A stretch of DNA of 64,000 bases from Microbacterium flavum (GCF_018717645.1 NZ_JAFLHG010000006.1:160926-224925), one strand, 5' to 3'; shown: positions 1-8,762, numbered from the stretch's first letter. Program-made: numbers and translations. The notes: a model not told the origin generated them from the letters alone.

Positions 1-1094
1 CCGTGCTTCACGAGCACCTTGGCGCCCGGCAGGAGCGGCCGCGCGTCGAGCTGGAAGAGCTCCGCCTCGACGATCCGGGTGGGTGCGGGGAGCGTTCCCG
101 CCGCGGCGATGACGGCGCCGCGCGCGGCATCCACCTCGTCGCTGAGCTGGATCGCGACGGACTGCGACGCGACCGCCTCCTCGGCGGGCGACCCGGCGAC
201 GTCGATCGCGGTGACCGTCGTCTCGACGCCCGAGGGGAACACGCTCACGCGGTCGCCGACGCGGACCGTGCCCGAGGCGACGCGCCCAGCGAACGCGCGG
301 TGGTCGCGGTAGCGCTCGGCGGCATCGGGATCGGCGGCGAGGTGCGGCGCGAGACCGCCCTGCGGGCGCAGGACGAGCTGGACCGGAAGGCGGAACGGGT
401 CGGCCGCGCTCTCCCGCTCGTCGATGGAGGGCAGCGACTCGAGGAGCTCGAGGAGCGCGGGACCGTCGTACCAGGGGGTCCGCTCCGACCGGTCGACGAT
501 GTTGTCGCCCTCGAGGGCGGAGACCGGGAGCACATGCACCTCCAGGATGCCGAGCTCCGCCGCGACGCGGCGCACGTCCTCCGCGACCGGGTGGAAGCGA
601 TCCTCCGCGAAGTCCAGGAGGTCGATCTTGTTCACCGCGACGATGACATGCGGCACCCGGAGGAGCGCGACGACGGCGAGGTGCCGGCGGGTCTGCTCGA
701 GGACGCCCTTGCGGGCATCGATCAGGACGATCACGGCGTCCGCCGTCGTCGCGCCGGTGACCATGTTGCGCGTGTACTGCACGTGACCCGGGCAGTCGGC
801 GAGGACGAACGAGCGCGCACCCGTCGAGAAGTAGCGGTAGGCGACGTCGATCGTGATGCCCTGCTCGCGCTCGGCGCGGAGGCCGTCGGTCAGAAGCGCG
901 AAGTCGAACGCGCCGTGCGCGAATCCCCGCTCGGCGGAGGTGCGCTGCACCTGCTCGAGCTGGTCGGCCAGGATCGCCTTCGAGTCGTGCAGGAGTCGCC
1001 CGACGAGCGTGGACTTGCCGTCATCGACCGAGCCGGCGGTGGCGAAGCGGAACAGCGTGGCGGTGTCTTCCGAGGTGGGAATGGTCGTGGTCAT
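1..1094 (-). CDS. cysN: Sulfate adenylyltransferase subunit 1 (GTPase), partial
   Basis: GTPase subunit of ATP sulfurylase, which with CysD turns sulfate and ATP into adenylylsulfate (APS), the first step of sulfate assimilation. The 364 visible residues start with a translation-factor-like G domain: P-loop GSVDDGKST at about residues 21-29, DCPGH near residue 100, then NKID. A beta-barrel domain II follows, and the C-terminal 60-80 residues lie beyond the left edge. The ATG at 1094 overlaps the TGA of cysD by one base (TGATG), so the two are translationally coupled. Whether an APS-kinase domain is fused at the C-terminus, as in mycobacterial CysNC, cannot be seen. Confidence 0.95.
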   Translation of the reverse strand, partial: MTTTIPTSEDTATLFRFATAGSVDDGKSTLVGRLLHDSKAILADQLEQVQRTSAERGFAHGAFDFALLTDGLRAEREQGITIDVAYRYFSTGARSFVLADCPGHVQYTRNMVTGATTADAVIVLIDARKGVLEQTRRHLAVVALLRVPHVIVAVNKIDLLDFAEDRFHPVAEDVRRVAAELGILEVHVLPVSALEGDNIVDRSERTPWYDGPALLELLESLPSIDERESAADPFRLPVQLVLRPQGGLAPHLAADPDAAERYRDHRAFAGRVASGTVRVGDRVSVFPSGVETTVTAIDVAGSPAEEAVASQSVAIQLSDEVDAARGAVIAAAGTLPAPTRIVEAELFQLDARPLLPGAKVLVKH

Positions 1095-2011
1095 CAGAAG
1101 TACCCGTCCTTCTTGCGGTCTTCCATCGCCGCCTCCGAGAGGCGGTCGTCGGCGCGCGTGGCGCCGCGCTCGGTGAGGGTCGTGCGGGCGACCTCGGCGA
1201 CGATGGAGGCCACGTCCGCGGCATCCGATTCGACCGCTCCGGTGCAGCTCATGTCGCCGACCGTCCGGTAGCGGACGGTGCGTCGGACGACATCCTCCTC
1301 CGCGCGGGCAGGGGATGCCTCGCCCACTGCCCGCCACATGCCGTCGCGGGAATACACGTCGCGCTCATGCGCGAAGTAGAGCGGCGGCAGCGCGATGCCC
1401 TCGCGCTCGATGTAGCGCCAGATGTCGAGTTCGGTCCAGTTCGAGATCGGGAAGGCGCGCACGTGCTGGCCGGGCGTGTGCCTCCCGTTGTACAGCGACC
1501 AGAGCTCGGGCCGCTGGTTGCGGGGATCCCACTGTCCGAACTCATCGCGCAGGGAGATGATCCGCTCCTTCGCGCGGGCCTTGTCCTCGTCGCGGCGTGC
1601 GCCGCCGAAGACCGCGTCGTGGCGGCCTGCGGCGATGGCATCCAGGAGCGGCTGCGTCTGCAGCGGGTTGCGGGTGCCGTCGGCGCGCTCGTGCAGCCGC
1701 CCGTCGTCGAGGTAGTCCTGCACGCGCGCCACATGGAGGGTGAGCCCGAGCCGCGCGACGGTCTCGTCGCGGAACGCGAGCACCTCGGGGAAGTTGTGCC
1801 CCGTGTCCACGTGCAGGACGGGGAAGGGGACCCTGCCGGGGAGGAACGCCTTCGTCGCGAGGTGGAGGACGACGACCGAGTCCTTGCCGCCGGAGAACAG
1901 CAGCACAGGGCGCTCGAACTCGGCGACGACCTCGCGGATGATGTGGATCGCCTCCGCCTCGAGCGTGTCGAGGGTGCTCAGGCGCGTCGGGGTGGCCAGG
2001 TCGGTGCTCAT
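1094..2011 (-). CDS. cysD: Sulfate adenylyltransferase subunit 2
   Basis: Catalytic subunit of ATP sulfurylase, 305 residues, the normal length. The PP-loop SGGKDS sits at residues 40-45, followed by the CysD-typical HVDTGHNFPEV and the FGGARRDED stretch. The ATG at 2011 is chosen because it overlaps the cysH stop as ATGA and the following sequence (MSTDLATP) fits the family start. An upstream extension in the same frame lies inside cysH and reads as arginine-rich noise. It is the fourth gene of a tightly coupled sulfate-assimilation operon and partners with the downstream cysN. Confidence 0.96.
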   Translation of the reverse strand: MSTDLATPTRLSTLDTLEAEAIHIIREVVAEFERPVLLFSGGKDSVVVLHLATKAFLPGRVPFPVLHVDTGHNFPEVLAFRDETVARLGLTLHVARVQDYLDDGRLHERADGTRNPLQTQPLLDAIAAGRHDAVFGGARRDEDKARAKERIISLRDEFGQWDPRNQRPELWSLYNGRHTPGQHVRAFPISNWTELDIWRYIEREGIALPPLYFAHERDVYSRDGMWRAVGEASPARAEEDVVRRTVRYRTVGDMSCTGAVESDAADVASIVAEVARTTLTERGATRADDRLSEAAMEDRKKDGYF

Positions 2012-2751
2012 TCGTGCAGCCCGCATTCCGTCTTCGAGGTGCCGGCCCATCGGCCGGATCGGGGATCTTCGCCGGCGGCGACCGGGCGGGTGCAGGGCGC
2101 GCATCCGATCGAGGGGTAGCCGAATCCGACGAGGAGGTTGACCGGCGCCTTGTGGTCGGCCGCGTAGCCCAGCACCTCATCGAAGCTCCACGCGGCGAGG
2201 GGGTTCACCTTGACGAGCCCGTTGCGCTCATCCCAGGTGACGAGGGGGGTCTGCGTACGGGTCGGCGCCTCGTCGCGGCGCACGCCCGTGAACCACACCT
2301 CGTAGCCGCCGAGGGCCTCCTGCAGCGGCTCGACCTTGCGCCGGGCGCAGCACAGCGCGGGGTCGCGCTCGTACAGGCGCTCGCCGAAGGCGGCATCCTG
2401 CTCGGCGACCGACTGCGCGGGGAGCACATCGACGATGCGCACGTCCAGCACCCGGTCGACCTCGTCGCGCGTCGCGCGCGTCTCGGTGAAGTGGTAGCCC
2501 GTGTCGAGGAAGAGGACGTCGACGCCGGGGAGGTCCGCTGCGACGAGGTGCGGCAGCGTGGCATCCGCCATCGAGCAGGCGACGGCGGCCGCCTCGGGCG
2601 CGAAGTGCTCCGCCGCCCAGCGGATGATCTCCTGCGCGGATGCCTCGTGATCCGTCAGGCTGCCGAGGAACGCGTTCCCCTCCTCGGCGAGAGCGCGCAG
2701 CTCATCGGCGCTCCGGCGGGTCGTCGCGCGGGGCGCGAGCGAGACGCTCAT
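2008..2751 (-). CDS. cysH: Adenylylsulfate (APS) reductase, CysH family
   Basis: Thioredoxin-dependent reductase making sulfite, 247 residues. Cys134-Cys135 and Cys217-x2-Cys220 form the CC/CxxC signature that in this family binds a 4Fe-4S cluster and marks APS reductases as opposed to PAPS reductases. The catalytic cysteine is in the C-terminal ECGLH motif (Cys243). The likely substrate is therefore APS, and no separate APS kinase would be needed. Start ATG 2751 overlaps the stop of the upstream sulfite reductase (ATGA), and its stop overlaps the cysD start the same way. The substrate call rests on family knowledge; the cysteines are seen directly. Confidence 0.95.
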   Translation of the reverse strand: MSVSLAPRATTRRSADELRALAEEGNAFLGSLTDHEASAQEIIRWAAEHFAPEAAAVACSMADATLPHLVAADLPGVDVLFLDTGYHFTETRATRDEVDRVLDVRIVDVLPAQSVAEQDAAFGERLYERDPALCCARRKVEPLQEALGGYEVWFTGVRRDEAPTRTQTPLVTWDERNGLVKVNPLAAWSFDEVLGYAADHKAPVNLLVGFGYPSIGCAPCTRPVAAGEDPRSGRWAGTSKTECGLHE

Positions 2752-4529
2752 ACGAGCGCCTCCTCGTCGGCGCGGTGCGCCCACTGGGCGAACGTCTCGT
2801 CGATCTCGCTGTCGCGATCGGAGAGGAACCGGGTGACGACCCGCTCGACGTAGTCGGCGATGCCGTCCGCGGCGACCTTCAGGCCGCGGACCGTCCGGCC
2901 CAGGCCGGCCTCGTCGCGGTCCTGCGAGGCGAGCCCTCCGCCCAGGTGCACCTGGTAGCCGGGCACCTGCTCGCCGTCGATCGTGACGAGCTGGCCCTTC
3001 AGCCCGATGTCGGCCGTCTGGATGCGGGCGCAGGAGTTGGGGCATCCGTTCACGTGCAGCGAGATCTGGTGGGGGAGCTCGAACCGGTCGAGCCGCTCCT
3101 CGAGGTCGAGGACCGCGGCGGTGGCGTACGCCTTCGTCTCGACGATCGCGAGCTTGCAGAACTCGATGCCCGTGCACGCGATCGTGCCGCGGCGGATGAG
3201 GCTCGGACGCACCGAGAGCCCGAGGTCGTCGAGGCCCGCGACGAGGGAGGGCACCCGGTCCTCCGGGATGTCGAGGATCACGAGCTTCTGGTGCGGTGTC
3301 GTCCGCAGCCGGGCCGAGCCGTGCGCTTCGATGAGGTCGGCGAGCTTCTCGAGGGTCGGACCGGAGACCCGTCCGACGATCGGCGTGACACCGACGTGGA
3401 AGCGCCCGTCCTTCTGGCGGTGGATGCCGATGTGGTCTCCCGGCGTCTCCGGCTTCGGGGCCGCGGGGCCGTCGGGCAGGGCATGACCGAGGTACTCGTC
3501 CTGCAGCACCTGTCGGAACCTCTCGGTGCCCCACTCGGCGAGCAGGAACTTCAGCCGTGCCTTGTTCCGCAGGCGGCGGTACCCGTAGTCGCGGAAGATC
3601 TGGGCGACGCCGTGCCACACGTCGGCGACGCGCTCGGGCGCGACGAACACGCCGAGGCGCTCGCCGAGGCGCGGCGCGGTCGACAGGCCGCCGCCCACCC
3701 AGAGGTCGTATCCGATGCCGAGCTCGGGATGGTGCACCGCGACGAAGGCGACGTCATTGATCTCGTGCACGACATCCTGGCTCGGATGCCCGGTGATCGC
3801 CGACTTGAACTTGCGGGGCAGGTTCGACAGCGTCGGATCGCCGATGAAGCGGGACTGGATCTCCTCGATCTGCGGCGTCGGGTCGATGAGCTCGGCGGCC
3901 GAGATGCCCGCGACGGGCGAGCCGAGGATGACGCGCGGCACGTCGCCGCATGCTTCGGTGGTGCCGAGTCCGACGGCCTCGAGGCGGCGCCAGATCTCGG
4001 GCATCGACTCGACCTCGATCCAGTGCAGCTGGATGTTCTGGCGATCGGTGAGGTCGGCGGTCCCGCGGCCGAAGTCCTGCGAGATCCCCGCGATCACGCG
4101 CAGCTGCTCGGTCGTGAGCTGACCGCCGTCGATGCGCACGCGGAGCATGAAGTACTCGTCCTCGAGCTCGTGCGGCTCGAGCGTCGCCGTGCGTCCCCCG
4201 TCGATGCCGGGCTTGCGCTGGGTGTAGAGACCCCACACGCGGAACCGGCCGTGGAGGTCGGTCGGATCGATCGACGCGAAGCCGCCCTTCGCGTAGATGT
4301 TCTCGATGCGGCCGCGGACGGCGAGGCCGTCGTCGACCTGCTTCCACTCCTCGTTGGCGTTCAGCGGGGCGGTGCCGTCGATCTTCCACTGGCCGTTCGG
4401 CTTCGATGCCGGGCGAGGGGGGCGCGACGCATCGCGGGTGGGGCGCGTCGCGGCATCCCGCATGTCCCGCGCGGTCGCGCGCGCGGCGGCGTCGCCCGGT
4501 TCGCGGGTCTCGGTCTCGCTGGTGGTCAT
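2748..4529 (-). CDS. sir: Assimilatory sulfite reductase (ferredoxin-type, nitrite/sulfite reductase family)
   Basis: Six-electron reduction of sulfite to sulfide using siroheme and a 4Fe-4S cluster; 593 residues. Two ferredoxin-like half-domains and two catalytic half-domains are present. Cluster ligands are Cys452 and Cys458 (C-x5-C in ACTGIEFC) and Cys496 and Cys500 (C-x3-C in NGCPNSC). The arginine-rich siroheme-binding stretch around DRQNIQLHW is present. Position between a sirohydrochlorin chelatase and APS reductase argues for sulfite, not nitrite. ATG 4529 follows a GAAGAGG ribosome site; its stop overlaps the cysH start (ATGA). The first 45 residues are a variable, charged extension. 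The 120-base gap upstream carries phased repeats (4616-4655) and is the likely promoter of sir-cysH-cysD-cysN. Confidence 0.95.
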   Translation of the reverse strand: MTTSETETREPGDAAARATARDMRDAATRPTRDASRPPRPASKPNGQWKIDGTAPLNANEEWKQVDDGLAVRGRIENIYAKGGFASIDPTDLHGRFRVWGLYTQRKPGIDGGRTATLEPHELEDEYFMLRVRIDGGQLTTEQLRVIAGISQDFGRGTADLTDRQNIQLHWIEVESMPEIWRRLEAVGLGTTEACGDVPRVILGSPVAGISAAELIDPTPQIEEIQSRFIGDPTLSNLPRKFKSAITGHPSQDVVHEINDVAFVAVHHPELGIGYDLWVGGGLSTAPRLGERLGVFVAPERVADVWHGVAQIFRDYGYRRLRNKARLKFLLAEWGTERFRQVLQDEYLGHALPDGPAAPKPETPGDHIGIHRQKDGRFHVGVTPIVGRVSGPTLEKLADLIEAHGSARLRTTPHQKLVILDIPEDRVPSLVAGLDDLGLSVRPSLIRRGTIACTGIEFCKLAIVETKAYATAAVLDLEERLDRFELPHQISLHVNGCPNSCARIQTADIGLKGQLVTIDGEQVPGYQVHLGGGLASQDRDEAGLGRTVRGLKVAADGIADYVERVVTRFLSDRDSEIDETFAQWAHRADEEALV

Positions 4530-4615
4530 GGCGTTCCTCTTCGTGCGCTCTGCGTGCGCGGGTCGGCTCGACCCTTTCAGGAGGGTAGGAACACGGGGGC
4601 GCCGCTGTCGCGGTG

Positions 4616-4655
4616 TGCGACACGGTGCGTCACCGGCCGTCACACGGCGTCACAC
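4616..4655 (-). promoter_or_regulatory. Four helically phased 10-base direct repeats upstream of sir
   Basis: Read on the minus strand, four consecutive decamers are GTGTGACGCC, GTGTGACGGC, CGGTGACGCA and CCGTGTCGCA, each shifted by exactly one helical turn. They lie about 90-130 bases before the sir start codon and overlap the last codons of the upstream chelatase gene. The spacing suggests an operator on which a regulator stacks along one DNA face. The binding protein is unknown; control by sulfur supply is only inferred from position. Confidence 0.5.
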
Positions 4656-5408
4656 TCCGGCGGCGGGGCCTTCGATGTGCCTCTGTGCACCGGCGCTCGC
4701 CGTGCGATGGGGGTCGGCGGCGAGGAAGCGGTCGACGACGAGGTCGACGAGCGCGGCGGCCGGCGCATCGGCATCCAGCAGGGGCCGCGCGACGATCGCT
4801 CCGGGAGCCTCGCGGACGGCGAGGTCGTGGAAGTAGCCCGGAGCGAGCAGATACGTCGCAACCGCGACCGGGCGTGCGGTGCGGCTCTGCGCCGCTGTGA
4901 CGGCGTCGCGCAGGCGCGGGTGGGCGGCCGCGAGGAAGCCGACCTCGACCGGCCGGGCGATCCGCTCCGCCAGCAGGCGTGCGACGACGCGGCAGTCCTC
5001 GTTCGCCCGTTCGTCGCTCGAGCCCGCGACCGCCAGGACGACGGCGTCGTCGGGCGCGGATGACGCGGCATCCCACCCCGCCTCCTGCAGGCGCTGCACC
5101 AGGACGTCCACGAGGCGCGGGTCCGGGCCGAGGGCCGGCGCGACGCGCACGTCGGGGCGATCGCGGGTGGCGCGGCGCAGGTCGACGTGCACGTGGTAGC
5201 CGGCCGACAGGAGAAGCGGAACGAGGGCGACCGGCGCCGCGTGAAGGTGCGCGAGGGCAGTGGCGACGTCGGGCTGCTGCACATCGACGTGGCCGAGGCG
5301 GACGACGACATCCGGAAGCCGCGCCGCCACGGCGCCGACGAGGGTGGCGACGGCGTGTTGGCCGGCCTGATCGCCGGTGCCGTGCGAGATCGCGAGGAGG
5401 GCCGTCAC
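4650..5408 (-). CDS. Sirohydrochlorin chelatase, CbiX/SirB-type
   Basis: Predicted to insert Fe2+ into sirohydrochlorin, the last step of siroheme synthesis, supplying cofactor to the sulfite reductase encoded next. The 252-residue protein has two tandem CbiX-like lobes. The first opens with the family start ISHGTGD, whose histidine is a metal ligand, and continues to a second histidine cluster (GYHVHVD). GTG 5408 is chosen because the fold begins immediately after it; an ATG at 5456 would add 16 low-complexity residues. The enzymes making sirohydrochlorin are not in this window. Cobalt chelation cannot be excluded, but operon context favours iron. Confidence 0.85.
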   Translation of the reverse strand: MTALLAISHGTGDQAGQHAVATLVGAVAARLPDVVVRLGHVDVQQPDVATALAHLHAAPVALVPLLLSAGYHVHVDLRRATRDRPDVRVAPALGPDPRLVDVLVQRLQEAGWDAASSAPDDAVVLAVAGSSDERANEDCRVVARLLAERIARPVEVGFLAAAHPRLRDAVTAAQSRTARPVAVATYLLAPGYFHDLAVREAPGAIVARPLLDADAPAAALVDLVVDRFLAADPHRTASAGAQRHIEGPAAGV

Positions 5409-5527
5409 CCGGCCATTCTCACCGGTGGCAGGCCGTTGCGGCAGTCGTCGTGTCATACGCCGACGCATGCCGCGGTGGGGGCTTCCGCGGTGCGGCCGAG
5501 CTCGAGTCGGAGCCCGGATCGCGGCCT

Positions 5528-5551
5528 GAGCCGGGGCGCAGGCCCCGACTC
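5528..5551 (-). terminator. Hairpin after the MarR-type gene
   Basis: CGGGGC-GCAG-GCCCCG forms a perfect 6-bp stem with a 4-base loop, extended by GAG/CTC across one mismatch. It lies just beyond the stop of the minus-strand gene ending at 5572. There is no U-tract, as is common in high-GC actinobacteria. Confidence 0.5.
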
Positions 5552-5571
5552 AAGCCCGGTTCAGCGCCGGT

Positions 5572-6228
5572 TCAGGCTCCGCGGGAGGCCTCGTGGGAGG
5601 CCGCGCCGCGGCTGAAACCGGCCTCGAACCCGCGCTCGAAGGCTCGCTCGGCGTGAGCCTGGCCCGCGTGGCGGCCTCCGGGGCCGAATCCGTGCCCGCC
5701 GAAGCCGGGCCCGAAGCCGTGCCCGCCGAAGCCGGGGCCGAAGCCCCCGCGGAAGCCGGGGCCGAATCCGTGGCGGCGCGGGCCGAACTCGCGGCCGGGC
5801 CGCGGCGTCCGCTCGTCGGGGTCCCAGCCGAGCTCGCGAGCGATCGCCTCGAGGCTCGCCGTGGTGGTGGCGAAGTCCTCGTCCGAGACGGCCGCGCCGA
5901 GGCGGGTGCGGATGTCGGAGATGCGCTCCGAGAGCCGGGCCTGTGCGGCACGCCCCTCGTCGCTCAGGCGCCAGGCTCCGTCGACCTGGGTGATCCAGCC
6001 CCGCTCGGCGAGGCGGTGGAGCTTCTTGCTGCTGTGTCGCGCCATGCGCGCGGTCACGGCGGGCGCCGTGGTGTCGTCGGCGAGGAGCGTCAGCAGACGC
6101 ATGTCGCGCCGCGAGACGTCCTCGGCTCGGAAGGCCGTGTCGAACTCCCGAGCGATGAGGTGGTCCACGACGCGCACGAGGCGGCCGAACGGAAGGGGGG
6201 TGGTGGCTGTGGTGTCGATGTTCTCCAT
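5572..6228 (-). CDS. MarR-type winged-helix regulator with Gly/Phe/His-rich tail
   Basis: Predicted DNA-binding repressor of 218 residues. Residues 1-140 resemble a MarR/PadR winged helix: an N-terminal dimerisation helix, then the recognition region ARMARHSSKKLHRLAERGW and a wing ending RLSDEGRAA. From about residue 145 the protein changes to a low-complexity tail with tandem copies of an HGFGPGFGG-like unit, encoded by near-identical about 33-base DNA repeats (roughly 5690-5770). ATG 6228 follows an AAAGGA ribosome site. It is divergent from a second MarR-type gene across a region packed with GCATGY words, so mutual or self-regulation is likely. The ligand is unknown. Confidence 0.8.
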   Translation of the reverse strand: MENIDTTATTPLPFGRLVRVVDHLIAREFDTAFRAEDVSRRDMRLLTLLADDTTAPAVTARMARHSSKKLHRLAERGWITQVDGAWRLSDEGRAAQARLSERISDIRTRLGAAVSDEDFATTTASLEAIARELGWDPDERTPRPGREFGPRRHGFGPGFRGGFGPGFGGHGFGPGFGGHGFGPGGRHAGQAHAERAFERGFEAGFSRGAASHEASRGA

Positions 6229-6285
6229 GAGGAGTCCTTTCGGGTGATGTCTGGTGAGGTGTGGGGGCGTCTCCGTCGGAGCCGC

Positions 6286-6353
6286 TCGAAGCATGTAATA
6301 GTGCATGCACATGCAGTATGACATGCAATCTCGAAGCATGTCAAGTCGCATGT
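6286..6353. promoter_or_regulatory. GCATGY operator array between divergent MarR-type genes
   Basis: GCATGT or its complement ACATGC occurs at 6291, 6309, 6321, 6336 and 6348, with the palindrome GCATGC at 6303. Pairs are spaced by exactly 12 bases (6291/6303, 6309/6321, 6336/6348). The 11-mer TCGAAGCATGT is repeated directly at 6286 and 6331. The stretch is markedly AT-richer than its surroundings and holds a TAAATT box (6353-6358) seven bases before the ATG at 6366. This is the expected layout of an operator for one or both flanking regulators. Confidence 0.65.
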
Positions 6354-6365
6354 AAATTGGATGCC

Positions 6366-6956
6366 ATGACCGAACCCACGCCCGCCGAGCTCGACGCCAT
6401 CGCCGCCGCCCTGTCGCGCCTGCGCGGTCGGGGCCCCGGGAGATTCGGGCCGACCGGCCCCGACGGCGGCCCCGGGGGACCGGGCGGCTCGTCCGGCGCG
6501 GGCGGCCCCGGCGGGTTCGGCCGCGGCGGAGCGGGCTTCGCCCGCGGGCACGGCCACCCGGGCCACGGCTGGATGCGCGGCGAGCGGGATGCCACCCCGC
6601 CGGGGGCGCGGATCGGCGGCCCGGCGCGGATGCGGCTCCTCGAGACGCTGGCCGCGGCATCCGGACCGCTCAGCGTCAGCGAGGTGGGCGCGGCGATCGG
6701 CGTCGACCAGCCGCGCGCTTCGCGCCTCGTGCAGCAGGGCGTCGACATGGGGCTGCTGCGCCGCGAGGCCGACCCCGACGATGCGCGCCGCACGCGGATC
6801 GCGTTGACGGATGACGGGATGCGGGTCGCGCGGGGGTTCCGGGGGCAGCGCCGCGAGCACCTGTCGCAGGCGCTGTCGGACTTCACTCCCGAGGAGCGGG
6901 CCGAGTTCGCCCGGCTCCTCGGCAAGCTGGCCGACGCCTGGCCCGATCACCGCTGA
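6366..6956 (+). CDS. MarR-family regulator with glycine-rich N-terminal linker
   Basis: 196-residue MarR-family protein. A short N-terminal helix is followed by a Gly/Pro/Arg/His-rich stretch (about residues 20-80) and then a canonical MarR winged helix. That helix has LSVSEVGAAIGVDQPRASRL as recognition unit and the DPDDARRTRI wing typical of MarR. ATG 6366 lies seven bases after a TAAATT -10-like box, so the mRNA is probably leaderless. Together with the divergent gene it forms a pair of regulators that each carry a disordered, glycine-rich segment. No efflux pump or detoxifying enzyme is adjacent in the same operon, so targets other than the shared promoter are unknown. Confidence 0.82.
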   Translation: MTEPTPAELDAIAAALSRLRGRGPGRFGPTGPDGGPGGPGGSSGAGGPGGFGRGGAGFARGHGHPGHGWMRGERDATPPGARIGGPARMRLLETLAAASGPLSVSEVGAAIGVDQPRASRLVQQGVDMGLLRREADPDDARRTRIALTDDGMRVARGFRGQRREHLSQALSDFTPEERAEFARLLGKLADAWPDHR

Positions 6957-7092
6957 CCCGCCGCCGCCGGGCGCGTCACCGCCGCACGCGATCACAGCAG
7001 ACCCCGTCCCGACGCCGAGCACACGCGCCGCGATCCGCGCAAGCCCCGGCATCCGTCCCCGGCGGCGCACGATGACTCGCTACCGTTGAAGG

Positions 7093-8754
7093 ATGACCGA
7101 GTCACTCCCGGCCGCAGATCCGCTGGCCTCCCGTCCTCTCGCCCGCTGGGTGTTCTGGCCTGCGGCGATCGTGATCGTCGGCGTCGCGGCGTTCGCGATC
7201 ACGGTGCCCGAGGTGGCCGAGGAGACCTTCGCCGCGATGCAGGCCACGATCGTCCGCACCTTCAGCTGGTACTACGTCCTCATCGCGGCGTTCTTCGTCG
7301 CGTTCGTCCTCGTCCTCGGGTTCAGTCGGTTCGGCGACATCAAACTGGGCAAGGACGACGACGAGCCGGAGTTCTCGACCGGGGCGTGGTTCTCGCTGCT
7401 GTTCGCCGCGGGCATGGGCATCGGCCTCGTCTTCTACGGCGTCAGCGAGCCGCTCAGCCACTTCATCTCCCCGCGCCCCGGCGTCTCGGGGACCGACGCG
7501 CAACTCGCCCAGAGCGCGCTCGTGCAGACGTATCTCCACTGGGGCGTGCAGGCGTGGGCGATCTACGTCGTCATCGGGGTGGCCCTCGCCTATGCGATTC
7601 ACCGGCGGCGGCGTCCGGTTTCGATCCGCTGGGCCCTCGAGCCGCTCCTGGGCAAGCGCGTGCGGGGCACGTGGGGCAACGTGATCGACGCGCTCGCCCT
7701 CGTCGGAACGGTCTTCGGCGTCGCCACCTCGCTCGGACTCGGCGTGCTGCAGATCGGCGCGGGATTGGATGCCGCCGGGTTCGGCAGCCCCGACACGTTC
7801 ATGCAGATCCTCATCATCGGGGTCATCACGGTCTTCGTCCTGCTTTCGGTCCTCTCCGGCGTCGGTCGCGGCATGAAGTGGCTCTCGACGGGCAACCTGA
7901 TCCTCGCGGGGGTGCTTCTCGTCTTCGTCCTCTTCGTGGGGCAGACGGAGTACCTGCTGCGGGAGTGGGTCCAGTCGATCGGCGCCTACCTGCAGAACTT
8001 CGTGGGGCTGAGCTTCACCGTGAGCGCGTTCCAGGGGGAGGCGGGCGAGCAGTGGCAGGCGGCCTGGACCTCCTTCTACTGGGGCTGGTGGATCTCCTGG
8101 GCCCCCTTCGTGGGGATCTTCATCGCCCGTGTCAGCAAGGGACGCACCGTCCGAGAGTTCGTCCTCGGCGTGCTGGTCGTGCCCACGCTCGTCGGCGTGC
8201 TGTGGTTCGCCGTGCTCGGCGGCTCCGCGCTCGCGCAGGAGATGCGGGAGCCCGGGTCGATGCTCGCCGCCGACGGTTCGGTGGACCTCCAGGGCGCGCT
8301 GTTCCAGCTCTTCCAGCATCTGCCGGCGACGCAGGTGCTCACCATCGGCGCGATCATCCTGATCGGCGTCTTCTTCGTCACCTCCGCCGACTCCGGTGCG
8401 CTCGTGATGGGCATGATCGCGACGGGCGGAGATGCCGAGCCGAAGCGCTGGATCCGCGTGTTCTTCACCCTCGCGACCGCGGTGCTCGCCGTGGCGCTCC
8501 TCCTCGCCGGAGGACTGTCGGCGCTGCAGACCGCGGCGATCACGATCGCGCTGCCCTTCAGCGTCGTCATGCTCCTGATCTGCTGGGCGACCGTGATCGC
8601 CTTCCGCCGCGAGCGTCGTGTGTACGAACGCGCAGAGCGCGCCCAGCTCGTCGACTACGTCGGCGAGCGGTACGGGCTGGACGTCGAGTCGGGCAACGAG
8701 CAGGGCGTCCGGATGCCCGGCTGGCTGCGTTCCCGACGGCGCCCGCCGTCCTGA
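7093..8754 (+). CDS. BCCT-family transporter (betaine/choline/carnitine type)
   Basis: Secondary transporter for quaternary-ammonium solutes, 553 residues with about 12 membrane segments. Family markers are GMGIGLVFYGVSEPL at the start of the core and the tryptophan-rich segment FYWGWWISWAPFVGIF. A short charged C-terminal tail follows the last helix; in BetP such tails sense osmotic stress, but this one is brief. Start ATG 7093 is six bases after TACCGT (7081-7086), consistent with a leaderless transcript. It is monocistronic and convergent with an MFS gene. Substrate cannot be decided; osmoprotectant import is the usual role. Confidence 0.92.
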   Translation: MTESLPAADPLASRPLARWVFWPAAIVIVGVAAFAITVPEVAEETFAAMQATIVRTFSWYYVLIAAFFVAFVLVLGFSRFGDIKLGKDDDEPEFSTGAWFSLLFAAGMGIGLVFYGVSEPLSHFISPRPGVSGTDAQLAQSALVQTYLHWGVQAWAIYVVIGVALAYAIHRRRRPVSIRWALEPLLGKRVRGTWGNVIDALALVGTVFGVATSLGLGVLQIGAGLDAAGFGSPDTFMQILIIGVITVFVLLSVLSGVGRGMKWLSTGNLILAGVLLVFVLFVGQTEYLLREWVQSIGAYLQNFVGLSFTVSAFQGEAGEQWQAAWTSFYWGWWISWAPFVGIFIARVSKGRTVREFVLGVLVVPTLVGVLWFAVLGGSALAQEMREPGSMLAADGSVDLQGALFQLFQHLPATQVLTIGAIILIGVFFVTSADSGALVMGMIATGGDAEPKRWIRVFFTLATAVLAVALLLAGGLSALQTAAITIALPFSVVMLLICWATVIAFRRERRVYERAERAQLVDYVGERYGLDVESGNEQGVRMPGWLRSRRRPPS

Positions 8755-8762
8755 ACCCTCGA

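Noticed and set aside
2640..5063. 807-residue plus-strand open frame across the sulfur genes
   Set aside because: It is the reverse-strand shadow of sulfite reductase and its neighbours, with Arg/Glu/Asp-rich composition and no recognisable domain.
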